The notes under the pieces were generated by a model. That model saw only the letters and a list, made by a program, of their open reading frames with translations, ran no database searches and was not told where the DNA came from. From the NCBI RefSeq assembly GCF_040833995.1, contig NZ_CP162137.1:3642001-3706000 (forward strand): a DNA stretch of 64,000 bases, read 5' to 3'. Origin of the DNA: Leptospira sp. WS58.C1. GTDB taxonomy: Bacteria > Spirochaetota > Leptospiria > Leptospirales > Leptospiraceae. Positions 20,235-29,776 of this stretch are shown piece after piece. How positions within the stretch are numbered: position 1 is the first letter of the stretch; each line of letters opens with the position of its first letter. The position numbers and the translations under genes are program-made.

Positions 20235-20936
20235 TTACGCGTGAGTTTCTAACAGATTACCGGCAGAACTAATAGCATCTCCATAATATACTTTTCCGGC
20301 AAATTGGAGCTGTTTTTGATTTAATTCTTGGATGGTTTTTAAGGTTTCTTCCAAAAGGGCTTTCAGTTTTTCCTGGCTTAACGCCATCTCCAATTTACGT
20401 TTTCTTTCGATCAGTTCCATATGACGACGAGCTTCGTCTTCGCTCTTTCTTTCCGGATTATCATGAGATGAAACCTGATTCTTATCCAGTCGGTTCAATT
20501 CCAGATCGATCTCACGTAATTCGGACATAAGTTCCCATTCTTTATCCGAAATCAGATCGGAATGAGAAGCAGCTTCTTTGTTTTTAGTAGAATCGGCCGA
20601 GTTATTGCTCTTCGCCCCTTCTTCATTTAAGGATGAAACATTAGGTTTCTCTTTTTCGGCCTTTTTAACTGTGGTCGCTCTGGTTTCTCCAGCTACCGCT
20701 ACTAATTTTCCGTCCCTAAGTTCGTATTCGATAGATACGTCTATAGATCTGAGTTCTGCATTATCTCGAATAGCATCGTTACGAAACTCAGCAACATGTC
20801 CTAATTCATGGGAGATTACATGGAGTACAGAACTAGCCTGGGGCGCACTTTCCAGTTGCCCGTGACCAATGTACTTAACCGAATTATCTTTCGGTCTTTC
20901 CAGCATGGAAGAAGATTGTATAACTCCCAGGTTCAT
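20235..20936 (-). CDS. HExxH zincin-like protein, possibly SprA-related
   Basis: 233 residues without a signal peptide. The motif SHELGHVAEFRNDAI is an HExxH zinc-protease signature. It is followed by SIEYELRDGKLVAVAGETRA, which loosely matches the Y-x-x-G-P-D-G-K-x-Y-A-V-G-G-E block of the SprA-related putative metallopeptidase family. The remaining residues (about 110-215) are a charged, coiled-coil-like segment rich in Glu, Lys and Asn. Substrate and location are unknown. It is convergent with engB (stops three bases apart). Family membership is tentative; the HExxH motif itself is clear. Confidence 0.55.
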   Translation of the reverse strand: MNLGVIQSSSMLERPKDNSVKYIGHGQLESAPQASSVLHVISHELGHVAEFRNDAIRDNAELRSIDVSIEYELRDGKLVAVAGETRATTVKKAEKEKPNVSSLNEEGAKSNNSADSTKNKEAASHSDLISDKEWELMSELREIDLELNRLDKNQVSSHDNPERKSEDEARRHMELIERKRKLEMALSQEKLKALLEETLKTIQELNQKQLQFAGKVYYGDAISSAGNLLETHA

Positions 20937-21012
20937 CCTATTATAAATGTCGGCCTGGCAAGCCTTGAGTTTAGAGCTTTGGAAAAAAATTCCAACTACT
21001 TAACAAAAAACG

Positions 21013-21372
21013 TTATTTGCAATACGCTATCTTATTAAGTATCTCAAGTATGCTTGAGTCGCAAAGATCGTGAAATACTATCGCATATCTTTGCCCAACG
21101 TCCGTAACGGTTTTACGAATGACCTCTCCCGGTATCTCGCAGGAAAACATTGGCGACATAATCGTGATTTTTTTGCCTGGGCTCCAATCCTCATCCGAAA
21201 GAATAGACGCTCCAATCATCGATATATCTATCAGAATACCTTCGCTCCAATTTCCTCCCTCAAAAAGTTTAACCCGACTGTCTTTACGGAACCTTGTATA
21301 AAATCTTTGATCCGTCAGCGAATCGGGTACTACCTTTTTAGAAGGATCCATCCCGATCTCTAGTTCTTGCAT
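21013..21372 (-). CDS. PilZ-domain protein (predicted cyclic-di-GMP receptor)
   Basis: 119 residues, a single PilZ domain. The two nucleotide-binding motifs are present: RKDSR (R-x3-R) near the start of the fold and DISMIGAS (D/N-x-S-x2-G) about 25 residues later. The rest matches the PilZ beta-barrel (KKITIMSPMFSCEIPGEVI and RYAIVFHDL). It should bind cyclic di-GMP and act on another protein. It is a single gene with no clear operon partner. Confidence 0.85.
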   Translation of the reverse strand: MQELEIGMDPSKKVVPDSLTDQRFYTRFRKDSRVKLFEGGNWSEGILIDISMIGASILSDEDWSPGKKITIMSPMFSCEIPGEVIRKTVTDVGQRYAIVFHDLCDSSILEILNKIAYCK

Positions 21373-21513
21373 AGCCGGGAGAGCATACAGTACTTGGAAA
21401 AAATTTAAAAGAAGATTTCTTTTGAACTTAAGATTCTTTTAAAAAAATGAATTTAGAAGTGAGAAGGACCGTTAAAAATAGATCTAAACATCTATTCTTA
21501 TGCTAACTTCCTT

Positions 21514-22452
21514 CTACAAATTAAAGATATCCGATTCTCTAGCTAATACGATCTCTGAAAGCGCAGTGGATTGTTTTTCTTGATTGAACATTCGTATGAT
21601 TTCTTCGTCCGGATGATCTGGTTCATGATGAGTTAGCACCAGTTTATTTACACCCAGGACTTCCCCGCAACGCACCGCTAATCTACCGGATGTATGCCCC
21701 CAACCGATTTTACGATCCGCTTCTTCGGAACTGTATTGTGCATCTATGATCAGCATGTCAGGACTTCCGAATTTCGCGCGTAATTGTTCGAATTCGGAAA
21801 GATCCTCTTCTCTCACTTCCACATCGGTACAAAATAGGAAACTTTTTCCATTTTCTTCGATATGATAGCCCGTACAATTGCCCGGATGTTTTAAAAGGAA
21901 AGGAGTTACTTTAAAATCGCCGATCTGGACGGTCTTCTGTCTTTGGAGAAGGGTGAATGTTTTCTTGGACATCATCTCATCCAATGTGATCGGGAAGTTT
22001 TCCGGATTTTGCTGACGATCGAATCTTTCTTTCAGATTGCTAATGGTGGAATAAAAATCGATTTGAACGTTTGGAACGTATCCAGGTTTAAAAAAAGGCC
22101 ACCCTTGTATATGATCCCAATGAGTATGTGTCACTAAAATTTTGATAGTACCGCCTTGAGCTATGCCGTCTTTTAGAAGATCGTTACCAAGTTCTCTCAT
22201 TCCGGAACCGCAATCTATAATTAACTTCTGACCGCTTGTGGATTCCACAAATACACAAGTAGTGTTTCCTCCTACAGGACGTAATAGTTCAGGGCTTAAA
22301 GTTTGTAAAAATGTAGGAACGGAAAAACTTCCATTCTTAAGTTTGAACTCCCTATGAGCGGACTCTAGGATCTTTTCTAATTTTTCTCTATATTCCGAAC
22401 CGGAAAGCGGAGTAGGAAGTGATCCTCTTACTCCGTATAATTTTATTTTCAC
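21514..22452 (-). CDS. Metallo-beta-lactamase-fold hydrolase
   Basis: 312 residues. The metal-binding motif [14 protein letters not shown] (H-x-H-x-D-H), [11 protein letters not shown] before it, the later [12 protein letters not shown] and FCTDVEV, and the C-terminal LTHHEPDH complete a two-zinc site typical of the RNase Z/phosphodiesterase branch. The opening [18 protein letters not shown] is characteristic of a subgroup of MBL-fold proteins sometimes found next to adenylate cyclase or response-regulator domains. The exact substrate cannot be decided; a cyclic nucleotide phosphodiesterase or a phosphorylcholine-type esterase are options. It is divergent from trmB. Confidence 0.8.
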   Translation of the reverse strand: MKIKLYGVRGSLPTPLSGSEYREKLEKILESAHREFKLKNGSFSVPTFLQTLSPELLRPVGGNTTCVFVESTSGQKLIIDCGSGMRELGNDLLKDGIAQGGTIKILVTHTHWDHIQGWPFFKPGYVPNVQIDFYSTISNLKERFDRQQNPENFPITLDEMMSKKTFTLLQRQKTVQIGDFKVTPFLLKHPGNCTGYHIEENGKSFLFCTDVEVREEDLSEFEQLRAKFGSPDMLIIDAQYSSEEADRKIGWGHTSGRLAVRCGEVLGVNKLVLTHHEPDHPDEEIIRMFNQEKQSTALSEIVLARESDIFNL

Positions 22453-22501
22453 TGTATTAAATTAGACAACTAAGAGATTTGGTATTTGCAGGCATTCGGC
22501 G

Positions 22502-23155
22502 ATGACATCGAATTTTCGTGAAAAACAATGGAAGATCGCGACTAGAATCCCGTTTACCTCTGATTATTTCTTAAAAATAAACCCCGGAAGTAAATTAAAA
22601 AAAAACGATTTGTTTTCCGAAGAATTCGGGACATATTACCTAGAGTTAGGTTCCGGTTGGGGAGAAGTTGCCGTATCCTTAGCGAAAGATAATCCAAATA
22701 CCGGTTTTGTTCTTATGGAAAAAAAGCCGGACCGTCTGCGCAAAACGATCCGCGACTTGAAAGAATACGATATAAAGAACGTTAAACTTCTTTCAGTTAA
22801 CTTCAATTGGTTTTTAGAAGAAATTTTCGAACCAGGCATCTTCGACGAAATACTTCTCAACTTTCCCGACCCTTGGCCTAAGCGTAGACACCATAAACAT
22901 AGGACATTGAATCCCAGATTTTTAGATACTGTTCATACTCTTTTGAAAAATGGCGGCAGATTCCATTTTGCAACCGATTACGGCCCTTATGCACGCAAAG
23001 GAATTCGCCTTTTTAGGAATGATCCGAGATATAAACCCGTCAATACAGAGTTTTCTCTCCAAAGAGCAAACTTCCCAATCTCCCATTTTGAGCGGGAAAA
23101 ACGGGAGGCTGGCTCCCGAATTTATTATTTGGATCGGATCAAAGTAAACAATTGA
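22502..23155 (+). CDS. trmB: tRNA (guanine-N7-)-methyltransferase
   Basis: 217 residues. TrmB methylates G46 in the tRNA variable loop using S-adenosylmethionine. Visible are the SAM-binding ELGSGWGEVAVSLA, the family fingerprint LLNFPDPWPKRRHHKHR and the ATDYGPYA element. Length and motif order match the family. Its 3' end faces the large TPR lipoprotein gene with only two bases between the stops. Confidence 0.95.
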   Translation: MTSNFREKQWKIATRIPFTSDYFLKINPGSKLKKNDLFSEEFGTYYLELGSGWGEVAVSLAKDNPNTGFVLMEKKPDRLRKTIRDLKEYDIKNVKLLSVNFNWFLEEIFEPGIFDEILLNFPDPWPKRRHHKHRTLNPRFLDTVHTLLKNGGRFHFATDYGPYARKGIRLFRNDPRYKPVNTEFSLQRANFPISHFEREKREAGSRIYYLDRIKVNN

Positions 23156-23157
23156 TC

Positions 23158-26100
23158 TTAGTGATACAATAAGGAGTAAACATTGTCCGAATCTTGGACT
23201 AGTTTGTAAGTCCAGACTGTTTCTCCCTTTTCATCATATCTAATTGCCGTATTATCTTTATATAATACGATCACATCTTTCTTTTTCCCCGGCAAAAGGC
23301 CTTCTACTTCTTTGTCCGAAATTTTGATCTCTTTCAGACCGGAAGAATCCGCATCCACACGATAGATCTTATCGTTACCGGCAAACCAGAGAGAATTTCC
23401 TCTCACGCTGAACAGATTTGCAGATTTGTCAGAAATTTCCGTCTTAGTCGCTTTTCCTTTTCCGGAAATATAAACGATCTCCTTATCCGTACGGAAGAAT
23501 GTGCCGTCCTCCGTGGCACCAAGCAATCTTGGATTCGTAGTTCCGGTCCAAGCAGAGTCCACATCCTTACTTAATTTTGCATCCGTATATAGGATCTTGT
23601 CTTCTTTCGAAGATGATTGCACCAAGAACACTTGTCCCTTTTTAGAAGCGGACCAAGTTTTAGAATCCAATGGAATGGATTTATTCTCTTCGAACGTATC
23701 CGAGTAACTGGTTAATGTCCTTTTTGCCGAGTTTTCGGTTTCCACTAAAATTCTATCACCGGAAACCATTGCTTTTTTGAACATTCCAGACAGATTAATC
23801 GTTTGAAAAAGAGAGCCCGAATTTTGGTCTCTGACTTCTAGAGTTCGATCCGTAAATGCGTATACTCTGCGATCCGCAAGAACATTACGGAAAGGTTTAT
23901 TACTTGTGATCCTCCAAAGACGGATCGCTCTATTTTTATCTAAAGCTTCTATGGAAGTTCCGTAATTCATCAATAATAGATCGTTGACGATCACTGGAAC
24001 TCCGATCAAAGATCCACGATTCGGAAATGGCTGTAATATCACAGGAGTATCCGAATCGGATAGGACCAATCTTTCGGCTTGGCTAGAATAGGGAGAATTC
24101 GGGAATTTTTCCGCGAGTTCTCTTCCTAATTGTATCACCAGTTTTTTATATTCCGGATTTGCAGGATTTTTGATCTTTAATTCTGAAAGGATCCTGATAC
24201 GGGCATGCAAGAACTTCTCGTCTCGTTCGAGTTCAAGAGCCTTTACTATCTCGGCGTCCGCAGCTTCCAAATCTCCTTTCTTAAAATAGATATAAGAAAG
24301 TTGGAAATGTGCATCCGGGAAGTCAGGATTCTTCTTTATGATTTCCTTAAATATTTCAACGGATTGTTCCAGAAGATTATCGTTAAAAAGGACGATCCCA
24401 ATATTGTAAGGCGCCAATTCATTCTCAGAATCCGCCTTCATAGCGCTTTCGAATTCCTCTTTCGCTTCTTTACTTTTATTCTGATTATAATAAGCGATCC
24501 CTTTGCCGATCCTAGAAGGGGTAAACTCAGGATTTAATAACCAGGAGCGATTGAATGACTCGATTGCTGTGTCGAATTTTTTCTTTTGGAGGGCGATAAT
24601 GCCTAATTGATAATGGCTATAGTAAGAATCCTGTTTTTTTTCCAGAATCTTTTGAAACCCTTTCTCCGCGTTTTCGACTTCCCCTTTTCTTAGTAAAAAA
24701 GCGTAGATAGCTTCTTGGGCAGCTAGATTTTTAGATCCCTCCGGAGAGTTTTCTAGAAGAGAAATCCCTTTCTCTTCCATTCCCATTGCAAGATAACATT
24801 CAGCTACCTTAATATACAAGGTTAACTTTTTTGTTTTATCGTAAGCGGATTGGTAAAGTGGGATCGCTTTTTCATAGGATTTATTGTCGAAAAGTCGATT
24901 GGCCTTTTGTATAGCAGGAACTACTTCGGAAAACTTTCGATTCTGATCTATGGTTTGTTTTGCTTCCGCAATCTCAGGTAGATCTTTGGTTAATTTTTCT
25001 GCTTTTGCCAACCAAGAACTTGCCGAATCATAGTTTGCTTTTTCATTTTCTTCTAAAGCGATCTTATAATAAAGAAATGCCAAACGGAATTGGATGGATT
25101 CGTTGTCCGGGTACTTCTTCATTAAACTTTTATAAGTACTTTCCGCCTTATCGAATTCTTTTTTGTCTTCGTAAGTTCTCGCTAATACTATCCCCGATAG
25201 AGGATCATTCCCCGTGATCGCTTCCAATTCTTTAGTGTACTGAGCGACTTTAGATTGATTTTTTTGAGCTGCATAAAGGCGGATTAAACCTTGGAGTGCA
25301 GGAAGATTCCCTTTTTGGAGACTCAAAGCTTTTAAATAATTTTGTTCTGAAAGTTTTGTATCTCCGCTGATCTGATACAAACGACCATAGGCCGTATAAA
25401 CTCCCGGGTCTTCCTGATCTTTAGCTTTTGCACGATCGAAATATGTTTTTGCGGATTTAGTATCCCCTTTACGAAGACGTAAATCTCCTTCATGGATCAA
25501 CTCGGAAGATTCCAAGAAGGCGGCGACCTTCTTTGTCTCTTCGTCGGACTTTAAACTTTCTAATTCATTTTTTGCCGTTTTATATCTATGCTCGGAAGCA
25601 AGAAGGTACACAAGATTCAAAACAGGTTCCTTATAGTTCGGATCCAATTCACGGGCCTTGCTGAAGGAAACCATCGCTTTAGCATTTTCGCCTAAAGACT
25701 TTTGGTTTAAACCGATTTGGTTATAGATAGTTGCGTTTTTCGGGAAGAATGGAATGGCTTTTTCTAAAACGGAAATCGCTTTCGGATTATTCCCAGACTT
25801 GCTGTAAGCCGAAGCAAGACCGGAATAAGCTTCCAAATAGTCCGCTTTTAATTTTAGAGAAGTTTCGAAAGCTTTAATTGCTCCGTCCGTATCATTCGAA
25901 AGTATTTTAGCATTTCCTAAAAAAACAAACGGAGAAGGATTTTTCGGATCCAATTGGGTAGCGGACGTAAAATATTGGACCGCTTCCCTGTAACTTTTTA
26001 CTTTTAAAGCGGCATTTCCTTTTTCTAATAGACCGGCCACCTTAGTTGCCGAAGCGGATTGTTTTGCGGAAGCCAGATCCGGATCCGCGTTTCTTGCCTT

Positions 26101-26730
26101 TTCAAAATAAGCCTCTGCCGCTTCGTAATCTTTCACCTGAACGGCAGTATCTCCCAGTTGCATGTACAACTGGGCCTTAAATTTGAACTTATCTTCCGGA
26201 ATCGATTTTAGAGCGGAATATGCCTCGTCGTATTTTCCAATCGTTTTTAATAGTACTGCCTTTTTGAATGTATAAGCGCTTCCATCTACCTTAGGAAGTT
26301 TTTCTAATTTGGAATAAACTTCTAAAGCGTCTTTATTGGCTCCTTGAGAAGTGTATAAAATCCCGAGAGTTAATAGGATTTGTTCATTCTCCGGATCTAG
26401 CTCGGTTCCTTTCTTTAAAGAATTTAAAGAATCTTCGGTTTTACCCAAGCGGTACTCGGAGGATCCGATTAAATAATAACCTTCAGCGGTAGGATATGCT
26501 TTTACGGCTTCTCTTCCTTTTGAAAGAGATACTTCGAACTTTCCCTTCTGGAAAGCTGAGTTTCCCTCGTTAATCAATCTAGACGCTTGTTTTAATTTTT
26601 GAGCCGCAATAATGTCCTTTTCCTGGATAGCATCTTGAGAATTCGATTTTCTGAAATCTTTCGAAGCACAATGGACCGCAAAAACGGAAACGATAGAGAA
26701 TATTAAAAAACGTGAAAGTATACGATTCAT
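23158..26730 (-). CDS. Large TPR-repeat lipoprotein with C-terminal beta-propeller-like domain
   Basis: 1190 residues. The signal peptide ends with a lipobox-like FAVHCAS, so the protein is probably anchored to a membrane. From about residue 50 to 870 there are some twenty tetratricopeptide repeats (for example AIKAFETSLKLKADYLEAYS and DTAIESFNRSWLLNPEF). The last 300 residues contain short beta-rich repeats (VLADRRVYAFTDRTLEVRD, SGDRILVETEN, VRGNSLWFAGNDKIYRVD) like a PQQ or Kelch-type propeller. This implies a scaffold for an envelope complex. The ATG at 26730 shares one base with the stop of the PEGA lipoprotein gene, so the two are translationally coupled; a GTG one codon earlier is also possible. 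Confidence 0.8.
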   Translation of the reverse strand: MNRILSRFLIFSIVSVFAVHCASKDFRKSNSQDAIQEKDIIAAQKLKQASRLINEGNSAFQKGKFEVSLSKGREAVKAYPTAEGYYLIGSSEYRLGKTEDSLNSLKKGTELDPENEQILLTLGILYTSQGANKDALEVYSKLEKLPKVDGSAYTFKKAVLLKTIGKYDEAYSALKSIPEDKFKFKAQLYMQLGDTAVQVKDYEAAEAYFEKARNADPDLASAKQSASATKVAGLLEKGNAALKVKSYREAVQYFTSATQLDPKNPSPFVFLGNAKILSNDTDGAIKAFETSLKLKADYLEAYSGLASAYSKSGNNPKAISVLEKAIPFFPKNATIYNQIGLNQKSLGENAKAMVSFSKARELDPNYKEPVLNLVYLLASEHRYKTAKNELESLKSDEETKKVAAFLESSELIHEGDLRLRKGDTKSAKTYFDRAKAKDQEDPGVYTAYGRLYQISGDTKLSEQNYLKALSLQKGNLPALQGLIRLYAAQKNQSKVAQYTKELEAITGNDPLSGIVLARTYEDKKEFDKAESTYKSLMKKYPDNESIQFRLAFLYYKIALEENEKANYDSASSWLAKAEKLTKDLPEIAEAKQTIDQNRKFSEVVPAIQKANRLFDNKSYEKAIPLYQSAYDKTKKLTLYIKVAECYLAMGMEEKGISLLENSPEGSKNLAAQEAIYAFLLRKGEVENAEKGFQKILEKKQDSYYSHYQLGIIALQKKKFDTAIESFNRSWLLNPEFTPSRIGKGIAYYNQNKSKEAKEEFESAMKADSENELAPYNIGIVLFNDNLLEQSVEIFKEIIKKNPDFPDAHFQLSYIYFKKGDLEAADAEIVKALELERDEKFLHARIRILSELKIKNPANPEYKKLVIQLGRELAEKFPNSPYSSQAERLVLSDSDTPVILQPFPNRGSLIGVPVIVNDLLLMNYGTSIEALDKNRAIRLWRITSNKPFRNVLADRRVYAFTDRTLEVRDQNSGSLFQTINLSGMFKKAMVSGDRILVETENSAKRTLTSYSDTFEENKSIPLDSKTWSASKKGQVFLVQSSSKEDKILYTDAKLSKDVDSAWTGTTNPRLLGATEDGTFFRTDKEIVYISGKGKATKTEISDKSANLFSVRGNSLWFAGNDKIYRVDADSSGLKEIKISDKEVEGLLPGKKKDVIVLYKDNTAIRYDEKGETVWTYKLVQDSDNVYSLLYH

Positions 26731-28349
26731 CACTTGTATCCCTTATAGAGAATCTTCAGATCTTTGATGGGAGTTTTTTCCCTAAACTCCTCTCCTCTGG
26801 TCAAAATGGAAACGGTCCAGAGTCCTCCCGCGGGTAGATCACCCTGCCAAACCACATCCCTTCCTAAGTATAGGGACAGTTTTTTGTTTTTTATATCCGT
26901 TTTGAATGAGAATGGACGACCAATATCCTTGTCCACATCCAGATATTGATAAGTACTGAGTGTTTTTCCATCGGAAGGAAATTGAAAGACGGAAACTTTC
27001 TCTTTTCCAGCGACAACTCCAAGAGAAAGTCCGTTCAAGTGGAACGTCACAGCCACAGAGCCGTCTCCATGATCTACTGGAAGTAAGAAGTAACCTTCAA
27101 TCTCCAATTCTTCCGGAATGAACGGAAGGGAATACACACCATTCCAACCATTGGGCAAGTTTTTCTTCTTTGCGAATTCTAGACCATTCGGCCCGAAAGG
27201 AGAAAATCCAAATTCGCCGGATGGTTTCCAGAATTCTAACTCGGACAATAAATTGTACCCGAAATAGGGAAGCGCTAATTCCACCAGACGGTCCGGTTTT
27301 ACATCCAAGATCCCTTCGTAATATACATAAGCCCCGTCCGCACTTTCTTTTAGGAGCTCCAACTGGTAAGCTCCAGGAGTTAGACTACTACGATAAAATG
27401 GTGTTTCTCCCTGCTTGTAGCCGTCCAGGGAAACGGAAAGCCCGCTAGGAACCGTGACTACTTTAGCGGATCCTAATGTACGATCTTCTTCCCATTCTTG
27501 AAAAAGGAAACTTTTTTTGCCCGCTCTAACTTGAATGGTCTTAGTGATCGGCTTTTTCCCCTTTAGGACTACTTGAATGTCCTGGATCCCCTCTTGGATA
27601 GGGACCTCAGTCAATGGAGTATTTCCTAACGACTTGCCCTTCCAAAGTATCTCCGTATCTCCGGAAGAAGCTCTCACGGTTAAGGTTCCCTTAACGGAAG
27701 AATTTACGATTTCTTTAATTCTTGTTAAGTCCGGTTTTCTATCCCAAACCGGAACGGTAGTTTGTTTGGATTCTAACGAAATTACTCTATCGGACGATTT
27801 CCAGAAGATCGCCTGGGTCCAAGCTCCAACTTCCTCCGTTGAAACAGGACGTTTGAATGAAAGTTCAAAATCCCCATAGGAACTTGTGTCCACGGAATCT
27901 TTTAATTCGAATTTGAAAGTCCAACCTGTTTCGGATTCACTTATCGAACCTAAAACCAAAACGTCCACATCCTTGGATCTCAACTCTTTTGCTAACCCAG
28001 TCTTATCTTTCCAAACATCCGAAGAAATTTTAGCGTTCGAAAATTTGATATCCTTCCAGATCAAACTTATCTCTTGTTCGAAATAAGAGGCTAATTTTTT
28101 ATCCACTGATTTAGGATATTCGATAGGAGAGAAAGCCAAGATCGGGATCTCATGTCCCGTTTTACGAACCCTATGATCCGTATCGGATTCCCGAAAAATG
28201 AACACGCTCTCTGAATCGCCTATCGCCTTGTAATATGGTTCTTGTATCAGCTTAGAAGGTTCGTTCAGCTTCTGTACCGAGGAGCAAGTAAGCCCAAGGC
28301 TCGTAATAAGAGAGAATATAATAAGATTACGAAATGAATTGTTCCCCAT
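26730..28349 (-). CDS. PEGA-domain lipoprotein
   Basis: 539 residues with a signal peptide and lipobox-like SLGLTCSS. Two PEGA-like units are visible, GTLTVRASSGDTEILWKGK with SLGNTPL (about 230-290) and AKVVTVPSGLSVSLDGYKQG with ETPFYRSSLTPGAYQLELL (about 295-350). The C-terminal 150 residues look like a concanavalin-type jelly roll (GYFLLPVDHGDGSVAVTFHL, WQGDLPAGGLWTVSILTRGE), and the N-terminal 200 residues are unassigned. It is co-translated with the TPR lipoprotein and lies 293 bases downstream of the FecR lipoprotein gene. The set suggests an envelope-associated complex, function unknown. Confidence 0.75.
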   Translation of the reverse strand: MGNNSFRNLIIFSLITSLGLTCSSVQKLNEPSKLIQEPYYKAIGDSESVFIFRESDTDHRVRKTGHEIPILAFSPIEYPKSVDKKLASYFEQEISLIWKDIKFSNAKISSDVWKDKTGLAKELRSKDVDVLVLGSISESETGWTFKFELKDSVDTSSYGDFELSFKRPVSTEEVGAWTQAIFWKSSDRVISLESKQTTVPVWDRKPDLTRIKEIVNSSVKGTLTVRASSGDTEILWKGKSLGNTPLTEVPIQEGIQDIQVVLKGKKPITKTIQVRAGKKSFLFQEWEEDRTLGSAKVVTVPSGLSVSLDGYKQGETPFYRSSLTPGAYQLELLKESADGAYVYYEGILDVKPDRLVELALPYFGYNLLSELEFWKPSGEFGFSPFGPNGLEFAKKKNLPNGWNGVYSLPFIPEELEIEGYFLLPVDHGDGSVAVTFHLNGLSLGVVAGKEKVSVFQFPSDGKTLSTYQYLDVDKDIGRPFSFKTDIKNKKLSLYLGRDVVWQGDLPAGGLWTVSILTRGEEFREKTPIKDLKILYKGYK

Positions 28350-28579
28350 CCCGTAAAAAAATTTCTCAGGGACTGATTTAGCAAATCTTTTCCTAGTTCC
28401 GGAAAAAATGAGGGCATTTTTAGAAAGAATTTTCCGACCTTGGTTGGCCCGCAGGTGAATTACAAAATTACGACATCTTTATAAAGTATCCGCGTAATTC
28501 CGAAAGATCCCGGATCTTGAAACTCGTTATCAGGTTTCTATCGACGACCTTTGTTTTTGGAGGGATTTATAGGAAGAGA

Positions 28580-28601
28580 AACCCCGCTGAATAGCGGGGT
28601 T
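28580..28601 (-). terminator. Hairpin terminator after the FecR lipoprotein gene
   Basis: On the minus strand a nine-pair GC-rich stem AACCCCGCT/AGCGGGGTT with a four-base loop is followed by TTTCTCTTCC, about 41 bases past the stop codon. The T tract is interrupted, so strength is uncertain. Nothing else stands out in the 293-bp gap 28350-28642. Confidence 0.6.
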
Positions 28602-28642
28602 CGGTAGAATTTTTGAAAAGCGGAAAAGAAGAAGAAACTAAA

Positions 28643-29572
28643 TTAGAAAGTTTCTTTTGCGTTGAGTTTCAACTTTTCCTTCTGAACGTCTTGTTGTACG
28701 TATTTTGTTTCGTTTAATTGCTGAGCGGTTCTGGCTACTTCGTCCGCATTGGCTCTGGTAGCTTCACGTTTTTGCAACTGGGTACGAACTTCTTCCACAG
28801 TGGAAGCCTGGCTTAATATACGAAGTTCTTCACTGGACGCTTTCAACTCATCCACCAGGTTATTGTATTCGAGAACGTCGTTTTTCTTGAGAACGATTAA
28901 TCCTTTCAGTTCTTTAACGGACTCAGGTCTCAAAGAAAGGATCAATTTTTCGGTCAACTTTTGGTTCTTTTTCAGGGTAATCTCCCTGTTTCTCTCCAGG
29001 ATGACTTCCGATTCTTCTCCAACCTTAGATACTGCGACCGAACCTTCTAAAACCGCGAATTTAACATCACAATGTTCTTCTGCGCAGTTCACTTTTTTGC
29101 CTGTTGGATTTTCAACAGAAGTTAAGAAGGTAGTTCCACGAACTCCCGCGAGAGCGGTAGGAGTCACTACACTGAAATCGGAGGTCTTGTTCTCTTTACG
29201 AACTAGGGTTACGATCCTTCCGTAGTTCAGATTGACCTTAACGTTAGTTCCTTCGTCTCCCACTAGAGCTGCGATAGAAACTTCACTCTCTTTGGAAACC
29301 TTGATGATACCGCTTTCGGCAACCATGATCTCTACGGATCCGTTCTTACCGGTTAGAATCGTATCAGCAGCAGTTACTGTCTGACCGAATTCGGCTTTTT
29401 TTTCACCTTCGGCGGACTGGACTTTTACATCTCCATTCAACCAAACGATCTTAGCAGCAGAAGACACCGCTTCCGATTTTACTTGGCCACTGCTTGTTTT
29501 AGGACTACAAGCGATCAGATAACCGATTGCTAGTAGAGTCATTAGAATTAGGGTGTTTTTACTTTTTAACAT
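28643..29572 (-). CDS. FecR-domain lipoprotein
   Basis: 309 residues with a signal peptide and lipobox YLIACSP. The central FecR domain is seen in KIVWLNGDVKVQSAEGEKKA, TILTGKNGSVEIM and FSVVTPTALAGVRGTTFLTSV, the typical V-x-T-P-T-A-x-x-x-V-R-G-T block. Residues about 210-309 are a long charged helix-rich tail. Free-standing FecR lipoproteins in spirochaetes are thought to sit in the periplasmic face of a membrane and bind peptidoglycan-linked or signalling partners, not necessarily to control an ECF sigma factor. It is upstream of the PEGA and TPR lipoprotein genes on the same strand, but a terminator lies between. Confidence 0.85.
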   Translation of the reverse strand: MLKSKNTLILMTLLAIGYLIACSPKTSSGQVKSEAVSSAAKIVWLNGDVKVQSAEGEKKAEFGQTVTAADTILTGKNGSVEIMVAESGIIKVSKESEVSIAALVGDEGTNVKVNLNYGRIVTLVRKENKTSDFSVVTPTALAGVRGTTFLTSVENPTGKKVNCAEEHCDVKFAVLEGSVAVSKVGEESEVILERNREITLKKNQKLTEKLILSLRPESVKELKGLIVLKKNDVLEYNNLVDELKASSEELRILSQASTVEEVRTQLQKREATRANADEVARTAQQLNETKYVQQDVQKEKLKLNAKETF

Positions 29573-29734
29573 ATATTCTCCCCCGCTTTTTAAGCTTAAG
29601 AATCCTCTAGATATAACAAACTAACAAGGACTTTTTACCAATACTTCTGTTTAAACCATTTTACAAAAAGCAAAAGATTTGCCTTGGAAAAAAATTTCCA
29701 AAGAATGCCCCTTTGGCAGTTTAGGTTTGAAAGC

Positions 29735-29761
29735 CTGAAAAATAACCCTTAAGGGTTATTT
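29735..29761 (-). terminator. Perfect 22-bp palindromic terminator
   Basis: AAATAACCCTTAAGGGTTAT plus TT forms a fully symmetric stem (29740-29761). On the minus strand it ends in five T and begins 15 bases after the stop codon of the 437-residue protein gene. Confidence 0.75.
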
Positions 29762-29776
29762 ATTTACGAACGAATT

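Noticed and set aside
28749..29225. 158-codon frame antisense to the FecR lipoprotein gene
   Set aside because: The FecR domain on the other strand is clear and this frame has no recognisable domain.
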